Below, in pieces: positions 51,645-63,184 of a stretch of 64,000 nt of DNA; positions within the stretch are counted from its first letter, which is position 1, and each line of letters opens with the position of its first letter. The DNA lies in NCBI GenBank assembly GCA_018398805.1, contig JAGFBZ010000865.1:434001-498000 (forward strand). Reading direction: 5' to 3'. This DNA is from Hirundichthys speculiger (taxonomy: Eukaryota > Chordata > Actinopteri > Beloniformes > Exocoetidae). Under the pieces are notes generated by a model. The model worked only from the letters and a program-made list of their open reading frames with translations. It searched no databases and was not told the DNA's origin. The position numbers were made by a program, and so were the translations under genes.

Positions 51645-51854
51645 TGTGGCAGTTATCGCGAGACAAGTGACAGATCTCAGATTGGGAATGTTTTTTTTTT
51701 CTTTTTACTCCGCTCAATGTGGTATTATTATTTTTTAATAACAAAGGTTAAAATACGGGAGACTTATGGGAAAATAATATTACTGGAGGACAGCGGGAGA
51801 GAAGAGTAAAATACGGGACTTTCCCGGCCAAAACGGGATACTTGACAGGTATGT
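51645..51854. repeat. dispersed-repeat candidate with CGGGA motifs
   Basis: aaaatacgggagacttatgg, gtaaaatacgggactttccc and aaaacgggatacttgacagg follow each other within 51750-51852. This recalls an abundant teleost repeat whose copies end near acgggatagttgacaggtatg. Limits and class are uncertain. Confidence 0.45.
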
Positions 51855-53130
51855 CAAATAAACACACTAATAGACATTTAAAATGACATTTCTGTCCAAC
51901 ATTCAATCACCTGCAGCAACAACTGACCAACAATTCTTCATGAAACGTACCTTTCCACTTAATTCACACTTAATGTTTATGTTTTTCAAACCTGTAGCAG
52001 CATCTTCTCCCTTTGCTGAACATTCATTTAAAGTGCAGCTCCTCCTCTTTCAGGTCCAAGGACCTGATTTTTTTTTTTTTTTGTACTAATCCAGTTTTGT
52101 TGTGATTGCTGTGTCCATGTCAAGAGCGGTTATCCCTCTCAATAATTAATCAAAAATATAGAAAACAAAAAGAAGAATTTCTATCAGTAGATAATGAACT
52201 CTAATATATAACAAACTCTGAACCATAATGTTGAATCACTTTGAACTGAAATCTTTCTCCAAGACTGGACCTGCAGGCATTGAATGTAATTTACCGCAAA
52301 AAAAAATAAAAAAAAACTTCAGGAAGTACTTTGTATTCACTAGCTTACTAAAAGCCAGTTGACATTACTAGAAGCTAACTGAATTAGTTTAGAGCTTTTT
52401 TAAATTGCATTGTCATGCATACAATAAATAAGTTATTTGTTTGGTGTCTTGAATCAGTTGGCAGCTCTGCAACCAAACAGAAGAAAAGTACATGCTTACT
52501 ATCCTTATAAAACTTTGCAAATGTGCTTGTGCTGTTCTCTTTCCTTTTTTTTTTTTTTTTTTTTTGCAGGTGTGGTCTGACTGCAGAAAAAAAGTCCACT
52601 TCAGCCTTGTTCTCAGCTATTTATGTACACTTATTAAAGACAGGTTTCAGGAACTTAAAACTGATCTGCTGTTAACTGAACGCAAATGTGTTTTTTTGAA
52701 GATCTGTTTAATTATAAGTAAAGGTATTGATGCATTATTTCTATTTCAACTTACTTTATTAGATAAGTTAACAACTTATTGATGTGCGTAGATCTGGCAG
52801 ACCGATCATTTTATGCTGAAAATATTCTTGCATTTTAAACTTTACAACAAACCCCATGAATCATTTTTTGAGTGTACATACATAAAGTCTGAGTCTGATT
52901 CTGAAACAGGTTCCAAATATAAACACATAGCATTGTTATAGATCAGTAGTTCAGGGTCATAACTGCTTACATGGCTCCAAATAATATCATCCTTGATTAA
53001 CCATAATTCTAAAGACGCCCCTTTTTTAGTATGTTTTCCTTGATTTTTGACTTTAAAAGGCTTTGATAAGTTACACTTGTACACAACAGCCAATTCAAGC
53101 AGTCTTTTTTGGCATCATTTAAGTACGGAT
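51855..53130. other. intron, nothing recognised
   Basis: A T-tract followed by gcag at 52540-52569 resembles a splice acceptor, but no coding homology follows. Confidence 0.6.
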
Positions 53131-53133
53131 TTA

Positions 53134-53874
53134 GGGCCCAATCTTCCGCCAGATCTCCTAAAGCCGCTATTAAGGGATAGCGGGTAGCGGGAGGGGCGTT
53201 CCCCCACAAGGAACGCGATCTGCCACAGCTCAGCTACATTATACATAGGAGTGGTTAGGGCGTTTCCCTGTGAAACCAATCAGTGCGTCAGTAGCCATTG
53301 CCTTTAAGAGCAGATTGCGCTACCCGCAAACCGCTACTCACAAACCGCTATGGAGCATCTCTTCATCCAGATCGGAACAGCTCTCATGTGCAGCTCGTCT
53401 GAGACTCTGCTGTAGAGCTTCCTCTTCCTTCCTCCTCTGCACTGATATATACATAAAAGTATTTTTACACAGACAATTTCTATCGGCTACCTGAAAGTCC
53501 CAGATAGTCGGTGCGCTCCCAGTAAACACGCTCCGGTCGACTATGGTTTAACTGGCGAACTAGCCGTTTAAGACAAATCTATGACATTTTCTTAGGGGTT
53601 CAACTGAGGCCAAATCACACTTTTTATACAAGAGTTAATACGAGAGGTAGAGCTGTTTGTGAATGTCCACGTAGATCGCAAGATATTGAGTTTGCGGAAA
53701 GGGCAAAAGACACGCCCATTGCCGCACCTACAATGTTAGTAAGGGTGTCGGCATAATGTGTAGTGGCTTTAGGGACTGGAAGATTGCATTAGCGGTTAGT
53801 GGAGGTTCCCAAATCCCTAATTTGCGGGTAGCCGCTAGTGGGTAGCGGCTAGCAGGAAGTGTACGATCGTGGCC
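53134..53874 (-). mobile_element. PIF/Harbinger-like non-autonomous element, copy 2
   Basis: Starts gggcccaatcttccgcc and ends gtgtacgatcgtggcc. Flanked by TTA at 53131-53133 and 53875-53877, the 3-bp duplication typical of PIF/Harbinger. In reverse complement its ends and middle match 2780-3958, but it lacks about 440 bases of that copy's interior. CpG-rich with repeated gcgggtagc motifs. No transposase. Confidence 0.8.
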
Positions 53875-53877
53875 TTA

Positions 53878-56800
53878 GTGTGACATAAAAAGCATAGAAA
53901 ACACTGGACTTACTGTAATTGTGTCAAAAATAATGATAGCAGATACAAACACGCCCTGAAAATTGATTCTCACAAGAAACAACCATAGAACCTATTAGAA
54001 CGTTTTGAAATGGAGAAGGTTAAAAGGATGATGCCTTGGCTTTACTGTGCTATAATGTACTGAATATAATTCAGACACTTGCAATTTGTTCACAATAAAA
54101 TATCTTTTATGACTCCAAAATATTGTGATGTTTTATGAACGCTGCTGAAGTTTACTTGACAGCCTCAACCCTTTCCTTAATGAATGCAGTGAAGCTACCA
54201 TTGTTAGAGGAAAAAAAAAACTGTGTCCTTTCAAATTTAGGAAGTTCAAAAATAGATTGGTGTTTAGGAATGTTTGCACATTTGCATCAGAGAAGTAGAT
54301 GAGAGCATTTGCACTAATTATGATGCTACAAGGACTGACGTAGAACTAAAGTCGTATTATGCAGTCATTTCTCGAAAACCATCACACCACCAAACCATTC
54401 TACAAAATGACATAAAACCAAAATCGTTTGCGGTGCAAGACTTGTTGCTTTTGGACAGCGTTAGGGTAGCTGTCTCCGGTTTTTATGTTGTCGTCAGGAG
54501 AGCTTGGAGGGATGTTAGCCGTTTCACAGAAGTACAGAGGGGTGCTATAAAAGGCAGAGAGCCAGAAAAAGACTTGCATATCTGGCTGCTCGGATAAAGA
54601 GACACACTAGGGAGGCAGACTCGTGGGCTGGCTGGGGCTTGGTTTTCACAGTGTCATCCTCCAGTCGTGAAGATTCAAGCCCCAGTCTCACCAGGTCCCG
54701 CAGTGTCCTGCTCATTGGAGTGTGAGTGTAGCGAACACAGAGTAACCCTTTATGTTTCTTGGCTTAGATTTCCTGTCATTCTGTCATGATACATAAAAGC
54801 TTAGAATTAAAAGCTTGTGTACTTTATTTTCACATGACTGTACAGAACAAATAGGAGACAGGTGGAGATCCATGAATAACAGTCCAGGTAAACATCCATG
54901 CATTCACAGAGAAAGTTCAAAAGACTGCAAAAACATGGAGATCCACAATAAACAATGGCTGGCTGCAGGATTTTTAACAAAGGCCGGGTAAACAGGCAAG
55001 GCAGAACAAACAAACTGACAAGGGCACGAACAGAACGATACTGACATTGATTAGGCAACAAGACACAAGTGACAGCAGTGAGGGCGAGGTGAGCAATCCG
55101 AGAGGGAAAGCAAAGCAACAAAAGACACACTGAATTGTTAAAATGATACAAGAAGGAACAGATGGTCAACCCAAAGAGATGCAAGCCAAGGGAAAAAATG
55201 ATAAGGGAAGGTATATGAAAGATATATGAAATAAGGTCGACTCGAAGTAACTAGAGATCAAACGTAATTGAGCCAAGTCAAAATTTGGCTTAAAGCCAAA
55301 AACAAGATGTAAGTAATAATGTTTTTCTTTTCCTCTCCTGTCTAAACTAAAGCATGAGATTTTACCAACCCTTTTTTTTTTTTTTTTTTTAATTTTCTGA
55401 TAATTCAGGTTAGTAATTCTGTTTGCCCCCTCTCTCGTTTGAGTTGATCCAGTACTGTTTATTAAGTGGCGATGAAGGTCATAATCTGAGTATTCGGTAC
55501 ACTCTGTGTCGCTGCCCCACTTGTCCTTTCCCACTCAGCAGTCTTCTCTGCTTGTACTCATCTAATTCACATTGATCTGCACTTATCTTCTCGCTGAATT
55601 TGTGCCAGCTATCTTCATCCTCACAAATGCCTGCACACGACTGAAAAGATCCAGCTAAGCTTATTGTACTTACTACTACACGTACACTATACAACATGGC
55701 TTTAGATTAAATTATTGTAGAGTAATAATGAGCGCCGTTGTAATTCAGTGTTGACAGCACACAGCTCATCGCGTATGGAGTGTGCGCATTTCTGTGTGTT
55801 GGTTGGATGAGGTGATCAACACTCGCTTCAACAGGGTTCATCTGCTCTTAAATCCAGCTTTAATTATTTGGCACATAACAACTCCAAGTATATTTGAAAA
55901 CAGTACTTAAATTCACGTCTGCACATTGAAAGAGTTATTAGGTGCTTCATGGTCTCTTCCTGAGGCGATTACGGTGTAAATGATGGGGAACAAAATCCAC
56001 AGTCTCTGCTCTGTGCAAATCTTCCAGCGGTGTTCTGAGGTGAAAATCCTCGCCTCGTGTTTTTGTCCCTCCGCTTCAGCTTAGCGAGAAAGCAGCAGCC
56101 CATGAAAGCACAATGTGAAAATTTCATACCGAAAAGACTGGAAACTTCTGTTAAAGTCCCATATTTGGCTGAGTAAAAGATTGCATTTTTACAAGGAACA
56201 AGGGTTTTAACTTTTTTGCCTTTGTGACTAGTGTTCATAGGATTTCAGCCAATAATAACTTTGTCTGTATAGATGTTGGCATAGACGTGGAGAAAATATT
56301 AGCCAGTCCTCTAATTTAATATGATCATCATTGTGGTAACAGCCAGCAGTGCCATTATGGTAATTGTTCTTCATTTTGACCCGTACTTCAGGGCTCTGCG
56401 TGCGTGTCTGCGTGTGCGTGTCTGTGTGTGCGTGTGTTTTCACAGCACTTGTAATTGCTTGAAGTTATCACGGATAAATGTCACAAAGCTGTTGAAACCC
56501 ATCAACAGAATCTGATCTATGTCAAATAACATGAAGGATGTGAATTAATATTTGACAATAAACATCTTAATTATGTTTTGAATAAAGATAAAATGGCACT
56601 AAAGGCACAGATGTAACAATACAACTCAAATACAAATACAAATGTGGGTGGGGGGGTTCAGGCACCTTTGCCGATTCTAAAACTGCTTTCCCTCGTCATG
56701 GTTTTGCTTCATTTGACAGGGTCGTTTCAAACACTGCTGCTGATACTTGCATTTAGTAACAAGTCTGATCCTCTGTTTCTCCAGTGTCTCAGTGTCTCCA

Positions 56801-57170
56801 CTGATTCATCCACCTTTATATTAGTCAGCATGTAAATAGTTCTCTTCTTCTGGATGTCACTTATGGTAGTAACACGACTGCCCTCCCATGTAGAAGGACC
56901 GACTCTGCAAACAGATATATGATTCAATCTACGGTAATAAAAATATAAGAATTAACTTAACACATTTTTCCATAAATCTTTCCTGTTACTATACATTGCA
57001 ACTTTAAAGGTGTATTTATATAAGTGTGGCCATGAAGGGTGAAGTATAAGGAACTTCTTTCTAAACTGAGACTAATATACATGTAGGTTGCTGAGATGGC
57101 TGCTTGTGAGACAACCAACATAGTTTATTTTAAAATATGAATGACCTTTTTACTCTTGGCTTTGCTATGA
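53878..57170. other. intron; one weak repeat candidate
   Basis: Sequence at about 54815-55190 (e.g. ggcaaggcagaacaaacaaa, then gacaagggcacgaacagaac) resembles a dispersed fish repeat, but I cannot place it. A poly-T lies at about 55373-55390 and a TG-rich stretch at 56398-56440. No exon found; the 107- to 125-residue frames lack domain motifs. Confidence 0.4.
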
Positions 57171-57204
57171 TAACTATGTCCCATGATAACATGGGACATA
57201 GTTA
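57171..57204. repeat. perfect 15-bp hairpin, 4-nt loop
   Basis: Arm taactatgtcccatg, loop ataa, then the exact reverse complement. Confidence 0.95.
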
Positions 57205-57263
57205 AGATAACATGTGTAGCCATAAGAATCTCTTCAGACCCTCCCTAAAAGGTTTGTTTTCAG

Positions 57264-57650
57264 GATGAGAGGGGTCGGCCGCAGATGCTGGCTGCACGTC
57301 TCCGTGTCCTGGAGATGCACAGCTCCTCGACAGATGTTAGGTTGTAGCCAATCACCTTCTCCGTAGAGTCAATGACAAGCTGCAGCTCTGCCCAGTGTCT
57401 GGCCATGGCTGCAGCAAACCAGACCATTATGGATGATGTGAGGATGGTTGATGGCAGTGTCGAGGTTCAGTATAATCTTCACGGGGAGGTCAAACTTCTT
57501 TAACTGCCGCAGGAAGTACAGCCACTGCTGAGCCTTCTTGGCAAGCAAGCTGATGTTCTCATACATGAGCATCCAGGTAATAGTGGTGCCTGGGAAGTGG
57601 TAGGACTCAACAGAGGTCACTGGAGTGTCACAGAGGATGAACAAAGCTCA
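57264..57650 (-). pseudogene. L2/Rex-like LINE reverse-transcriptase C-terminal fragment
   Basis: On the minus strand ESYHFPGTTITWMLMYENIS and LLAKKAQQWLYFLRQLKKFD correspond to the conserved KFLG..I...W..N......KKAQQRLYFLRRLRK region after the LINE polymerase core. A shifted frame (57264-57400) continues with DSTEKVIGYNLTSVEEL and CISRTRRRAA. 5' and 3' ends are missing and stops interrupt it. Confidence 0.7.
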
Positions 57651-57745
57651 TCTGCAATTTTTTTTATTTATTTATTTTTTTTTACTTATTTTACCATTCA
57701 GAGACATTAAAGCCAAAGATATCTTTTCAATGCAATAGTATGCTG

Positions 57746-58143
57746 TAGGGCTGTAGCGATACACTAATCCCAAGGTACGATATATGATATTCAGCTCCCG
57801 ATACGATATATATCGATATTCATCTTACAATACATTTACATCATGTTCCAAAAGATTTTAAAGGGACAAGGTGATTTTGGTGACATCTTGTGAGTGTTCC
57901 AATGGCTTTGTTTGAATTAATTGAACTGAAAGCATCAATTATACATTATATGGCTGACAGGCAGCTTGCAAATGCTGGACAAAATGAATAAAAGATGTGT
58001 TGAGAAAAATAGTTTCATTTATTTAAACTGCACAAATTGTTGCTTGCAATGTGGGTTTTGAAAGAAGCTTAGAAAATCGATACTCTCTGGTGGAAATAAA
58101 ATATCAATATATATCACAGAATCGATAAAATCGCTCAGCTCTA
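57746..58143. mobile_element. hAT-type miniature element with perfect 8-bp duplication
   Basis: Left end tagggctgtagcgatacac; right end on the minus strand tagagctgagcgattttatc. Flanked on both sides by gtatgctg (57738-57745 and 58144-58151). Interior is AT-rich with repeated cgatata/tatcgat motifs. No transposase. Confidence 0.92.
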
Positions 58144-58170
58144 GTATGCTGTATATAAATGTAAAACACT

Positions 58171-58356
58171 GTTCCCCAGTCCACCCAGTCCAGGTCCTGG
58201 AGCCCCACAGCCTTGCATGTTTTAGGCGTTTCCCTGTTACAGAACAGCTGATACAAACGAAATGGATCACAAGCAGCTTGCAGAACTTGATTGTACTCAA
58301 GTCTGTTAATGACCCACTGGATTGGAAAACATGTCCCGATGTAAAACAAGGCATTT
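58171..58356. mobile_element. hAT-like palindromic MITE remnant
   Basis: gttccccagtccacccagtc, ggtcctggagccccac and ttgcatgttttaggcgtttccctg resemble the left arm of a common vertebrate hAT-type MITE (cctgcatgttttagatgtttccctgc). The degraded right arm (gatgtaaaacaaggca) lies near 58340. No clean duplication found. Confidence 0.5.
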
Positions 58357-59750
58357 TCTCTGGGTTGTTTGGACTTTTCCCCTCAACAGTCATCATCTGT
58401 TTGAGCCACATCTTGGATCAACATGAAACGGCATCCCTTCTGCATATTCTTTTCCACCTTGCTTCTTCTGTGAACAGCTTATCCCAGACGGTTTCTGACA
58501 GCATTTAAGCGCTGACATAAAAGTAAATGTAGCATGAAGATGGCTCTTGTCATGCAAGAATACAGGAGTGTGTGTGCATGTATGTGCATGTGAGAAAGAG
58601 AGAGACTGAGATATGACAGTTGTATTTCAGCAAGCAAATATAGATTTTTTTTTTTTTTAACACAATGGTCATACTGAACACACTGATTTATTAATTTGAA
58701 ATGACTTGATGCTTGCTTGACCTTTCAAGCATAAAAAGTCCTGAGCAAGCTACTGAGACCAAAAGTGACTCATTTCAGAGCAGAACAAATTTTTCATGAA
58801 GCTCAGTTGGATAAATCCTATTGTGTTGCATTTATATTTAATTCTGACTCACCATATGCATGTGCTTTGATGAAAGTTGTTTTACATCAGGAATATATTC
58901 CTGATGGCCTAGAGAAGTCAGATTGAGACGTCACATGGCGTTTGCTTAGTCTAGTGTCCTATGGTGATTCTGGTCAGCTCTGAACAATTCCAGTAGTGTC
59001 GTTTTATTGACTGAATCACTTCTCCAGTTGGAAAATGTGCAATTCCTGCTGATTCACAGGATGGCGTCATTCATCACCAATGAAAATGAGGACCACGGCG
59101 ATCACTTCTCAAGCTGCCATCCCCCGTTAGTACTGTCCTGTGTCCTAGCATCTGTCCTCACTGAAAACTAGCTAGTGCTATATTTAGTGCACCCATGCAG
59201 CTTTATATAGGTCAAGAATCCCATCTACAGTTCTGCTACTACAATTCAAAGCTGTGATACTCATTTTGACTGTGTGGATTTTTCTGCCCATCCTATAGGC
59301 AGCATGCAACTTTAAGATTTCTTGTGTCTTTTTTGTGTCTTTGAAAAGGTGGTTTTGTTTTTGTCATTCCTATTTTTCTACTTTCCTGTGTTTTACTGCC
59401 GGGGTAAATGGTTCACAGCATCATTCCTCGGTATGATGCAAGGCCGCATGAGATCATTGCAGCTCATACTTAGTTCAGAGCAATGGCACAATAAGTAAAA
59501 AAGAAAAACAAATTGATTCTTCTTACAAAAAAAAAGAAATAATGATAAAGTGAATCAAAACACCCCTCCTCATAAATATCAGGGTGTGCTGTACCCCGAC
59601 ACTGCAGCCTTCAACACCAGCGTCTAACTGCTAATTACACTGTGCAAAAGTACAACAAATAGCAGCCTCCATCTGTCGAAGTAGCAATAACTGTAGTACT
59701 GCTGTCTATGATAAGTCAAAATGAAATAATGCCACAATAGGAATCACAAA
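58357..59750. other. intron, nothing recognised
   Basis: No gene or repeat recognised. Confidence 0.6.
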
Positions 59751-59757
59751 GCATTTG

Positions 59758-60165
59758 TCTGGAGCTGTTGCGTGGTCCCGTGGCATTACCGTGCCTCTGC
59801 GCCGATACATGCGCGGGTCACTTCTGGTACTGGCCGGATGGGATGCGTTAACCGATCTTTCCTTTTACCGGTGGCTTACTGGAGCGTTACTGGACAGGCC
59901 TCGTGGCTGCTGGCTGAGAGCTGTGGCGGGCCGGAGTAGGCCAAAAGAGAATATCTTGAGTCAAGTAGAGAAGGTCCGAGCAGAGAGCCGAGGAGCAGAA
60001 AAAGAGAGCGAGCCAAGGGGGTTCGCTGTATTTATGCTGCAGGGATACAATCCGCCTTCGTTGGGGATCCCTGCTGTGCTGTGTAGGGGTCCTTAGCCAG
60101 TCAGACGGTGTGGCATCACTAACACACCTTGTTGTAAAACAATAAAACATTGCCAGGCATGCTGG
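59758..60165. other. GC-rich insert of unknown class
   Basis: About 400 bases of markedly higher GC and CpG than the surroundings, flanked by gcatttg at 59751-59757 and 60166-60172. An AATAAA-type signal (caataaaaca) lies near its 3' end at about 60139. This could be a solo LTR or a non-autonomous transposon, but the ends do not show a clean TG...CA. A 113-residue frame starts from TTG and matches nothing I know. Confidence 0.4.
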
Positions 60166-60189
60166 GCATTTGAGTTTTATTGTTTCCTT

Positions 60190-60750
60190 TGTTTCAGAAA
60201 AACATGCGGTCTCTGTAACTCATGGCGTGTGGCCCAACACTGAAGAGTACATAGAGGATTTAGAGCAACATATGCTCCAATCCACACAACGTCTTGCATA
60301 TTTCAGCAAGACAATGCTAAACCATGCACTGTTTGCATCACAACAGCATGGACTTTACTGAAACTGGCCTCCAGTCCAGACCTTTCCCCAACAGAAAACA
60401 TTTGGGACGCCATAAAAGGAAAAATCTGGCAACAAAGGTCCAGGACTGTTGAGCAGCTGGAACCCTGGATCAGACAAGAATGTGGCAACATTCCTCTACT
60501 CCAACAACTGGTCTCCTCACTTCCCAGATGTTTACAGGCAGTTGTTAAAAGAAGAGGGGATGCTACATGATGATAAACATCACCCTATTTCTAACTTTTT
60601 GGAGGTGTGTTGTTGCCCTTAAAGTTGAAATGAAAAGTCAAAGCTGATGTTTCCCATGAAATGGTAAAACGTCTCAATTTCAACATCTGATATTGGGAAT
60701 AAAATATGGGTTTATGAAATTTCATTTCATCACATTGTAAAATGTGTTGC
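60190..60750 (+). pseudogene. Tc1-like transposase C-terminal relic and 3' tail
   Basis: An uninterrupted frame from about 60304 to the stop at 60568-60570 reads QQDNAKPCTVC, then SSPDLSPTENIWDAIKGKIW, then RTVEQLEPWIRQE, then QQLVSSLPRCLQAVVKRRGD. Asp codon 60310 and Glu codon 60394 are separated by 27 residues instead of 34; seven residues upstream of SPDLSP are missing. The first Asp and the N-terminus are absent. The AT-rich tail to about 60750 (catgaaatggtaaaacgtct, then gaataaaatatgggtttatg) matches the 3' flank of this teleost family. Confidence 0.85.
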
Positions 60751-63072
60751 ACGTCAGCTTCTCCTCTTGTTTTGAAACCCGCCAGTGTAATCAGGCTTCA
60801 CTGGGGAAATCTCATTCAGCTTGATTATTGTTGCACACATGTCCAGCATGAGTAAAAGTAAGATACTGCACTTACTGTAGTGAAAAATAGTGAACTGAAT
60901 CTTGGCAAGAAGTGACAAAGAAAATTTTAGCCTCGCAAGAAAATGTATTTTGGTATTATTAGTGGATAATATTTTAGATGTCCTAAAGTCAGCACTTTCA
61001 GTGGAAGTAGAGGAAAAAACATTTAAAGTTTAGCAGGAAAATTTCATTTGTTAATTTGATGTATATAGCTGATACATCAAAAACCTCATAGTACAACTAG
61101 TTATTTGAAACAAATTGCACTGTATGTTCCTATGTTACTTAATGTATTTTTAAATGGCCAGTGCAGCTATTCAAAAGGAAATAACACTTAAATGCAAGCC
61201 ACTTCCCTGAAATCTAATTATTTTTGAATTGGGCCAAATGTGCAATAGACATTTTAAGCATATTATTTTTGTCACTTGAACAAAGCATTTGATTAAGTGC
61301 TGTCATAAAAGAGATCCTTGGGCAATTAGATTTAAAAAAAAGATGGGTTTCGAGGCAAAGAACAATCTGCAGATCTGTCTCCATGCCAGCTCAAACAGAC
61401 GGAAAGAGCAGCAGAAGAGAAGGAAATGTGGGAGCGGAGGGGAGGGTAAGATGGGCTTCTCTTTTAACAACAGCTCTTATCATATCCTCTAAAGTTGATT
61501 TTTGGAGGTTAAAAAGAAAACTGTCATTGCAGACCAGGCATTGTGTCAAGATGCTTCCGTCCTGTCTTGTATCGCTAAACTTTATGAGTATTTGTACTGT
61601 TAAACTGCAGCACAGTGACCAAGCTAAATCGATTCATCTCGAAACCCTTGAATGGGCTGTAGAAAGCTCCTTTTCCTGTGTCGAGTTTATGTTTATAACT
61701 CTCAAAGACATATTGTAAGTCAGTAAACCAATTCAGAGTCTCCGGTCCAGTGGAGTACAGACTCTCATTAGTGCATTGTGGCAGAGTAATCTAAAGAGTA
61801 AAGGGCCATCATAACCCCTATAGTTTGACTTTGGAGGACCATCACTGAATGCGATGCATGTTAATCTCCATTTCCTCGATTATGTGTGGGACACTGTCAG
61901 TACATGCTGTTTGTTGAAAGTCAGGGTGACTTTCCCTCTCCATGCTTCAGTCCTCCATTGCTCAGAGGGGGTGGGTGGGCATGATGAGGAATGGGAGGGA
62001 AACAAGACGAGGAGCAGAGGAGTAAACACTGAGACAGGTGTCTGGCAAGGGACAATGATTAGATTTATAAAGCAGCCAATGTTATTTTCTCTACTTGGAG
62101 ACTGCTGTAAGACATTAAGCACTAACTGAAGCTCCCAGCATCCCACTACAGGGACACGTTTCCCTCCATCTCCCTACTTGTACACCCAATCCTCCTCTCT
62201 GGTATTCACTCATACCACTTCCTTCCTTCTGCTCTTTTCTCATGTGAGTGTTTAAAAGTTTCTTCTTTGTATCTCTCACCAAGATGGATTGGCCTTGAAA
62301 GCATCCTTTCTGCTTCCATCACCATCCATATATTTTTTTATTTTTTATTTTCTTTTTTTGCTCTGCAGGCAATGGTGTGTCACCACCCCAACCCCCCCAA
62401 CAAGCTTTGTTTGGCACACAACATTTAATATTTTCTCCAGCTGGAGTGGAACTGGGCACATTATGGATGGGTCTTTTAAGGCGATCACACTTGCTCCCAC
62501 CGTGCCGAGGGACCATTTTTCTTCATTTTAAAGCATCTGTCTTTGCTGCCAATACCATAGATTTTCGATGAGCTCCTTAATCACTGCTCCGTGATTGGAA
62601 AAGTTATTGGTCGGGTTCTCTTATTTGAAAGGTCTAATATCAATGTATGTTATTAGGCTGTCATTTGAAGAGTTATACGAAATGCACCCCCTTTACACAC
62701 ATACAGCCCCCCCCCACCCCCACCCCTGTCAACGCTCCTCTGCAGGCTCAGCATTGTTCTGCATGCAGACTCTTCTGCAAAATCTGCCAGGAAAAGAAAT
62801 AATCACAGCTCAAGCATCTATGTCCTGTACCGCTGTTTAATTCAAGCTGCTTTATCATTTTAAAACCTGTTCCAGGCTGAACGTAAGCTTATTAGGCTCG
62901 GAGAGTTGAGACGAGGGTGGGGGAGGTGGGGAGGTTCAACATGAAGATTATTATTTGCAATGCCCATTACAGGGTAGCGATGAAATAAAAAGATCATTTA
63001 ACTGAGCAGACTTTTTAATTTGACAGATTAAATAAGGAACATTGCATTTTCTCTCCCCCTGTTTCCCTGTAG
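60751..63072. other. intron leading into exon C
   Basis: No mobile element recognised. GC-rich purine patches at 61400-61450 and 62910-62940; the end is the exon C acceptor region. Confidence 0.6.
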
Positions 63073-63184
63073 GTCATCTGATGGTGTGTGCGCAGCAGGA
63101 ACGGTGGTGGTGAGTCGTCTGAAGATGGGGGAGATGGAGGAGGTTGAAGTGGACCACGTCGCCACCAACACACCCTCACAGAAG
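63073..63184 (+). CDS. inpp4b: inpp4b exon C (end of C2 domain / linker)
   Basis: A 112-bp internal exon. The acceptor tract is ctccccctgtttccctgtag, ending at 63072; the donor is gtaaag at 63185. Its first base completes the split Arg codon from exon B (AG+G). The remaining 37 codons include SSDGVCAAGTVVVSRLKMGE, then DHVATNTPSQK, ending in phase 0. Human INPP4B reads TSDGGKVVGTIEVS, KMGEIEDGEADHITT and GQK at this point, so order, phase and sequence all agree. The next exon (CALVCE in human) is not in the remaining 0.8 kb. Exons A, B and C together give a continuous frame and one gene model on the + strand. Confidence 0.93.

Noticed and set aside
52540..52570. Strong T-tract plus gcag resembling a splice acceptor
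   Set aside because: Following sequence shows no inpp4b similarity; similar decoys at about 10733 and 42700.
54807..55534. Minus-strand frames of 125 and 122 residues
   Set aside because: Cysteine/leucine- or lysine-rich chance frames, partly in a probable dispersed repeat; contain poly-A-coded lysines.
58146..58508. 120-residue + strand frame
   Set aside because: Begins inside a hAT-like MITE remnant and shows no protein family motif.
59755..60096. 113-residue frame in GC-rich island
   Set aside because: Starts at TTG, no recognisable motif; likely a chance frame in high-GC DNA.
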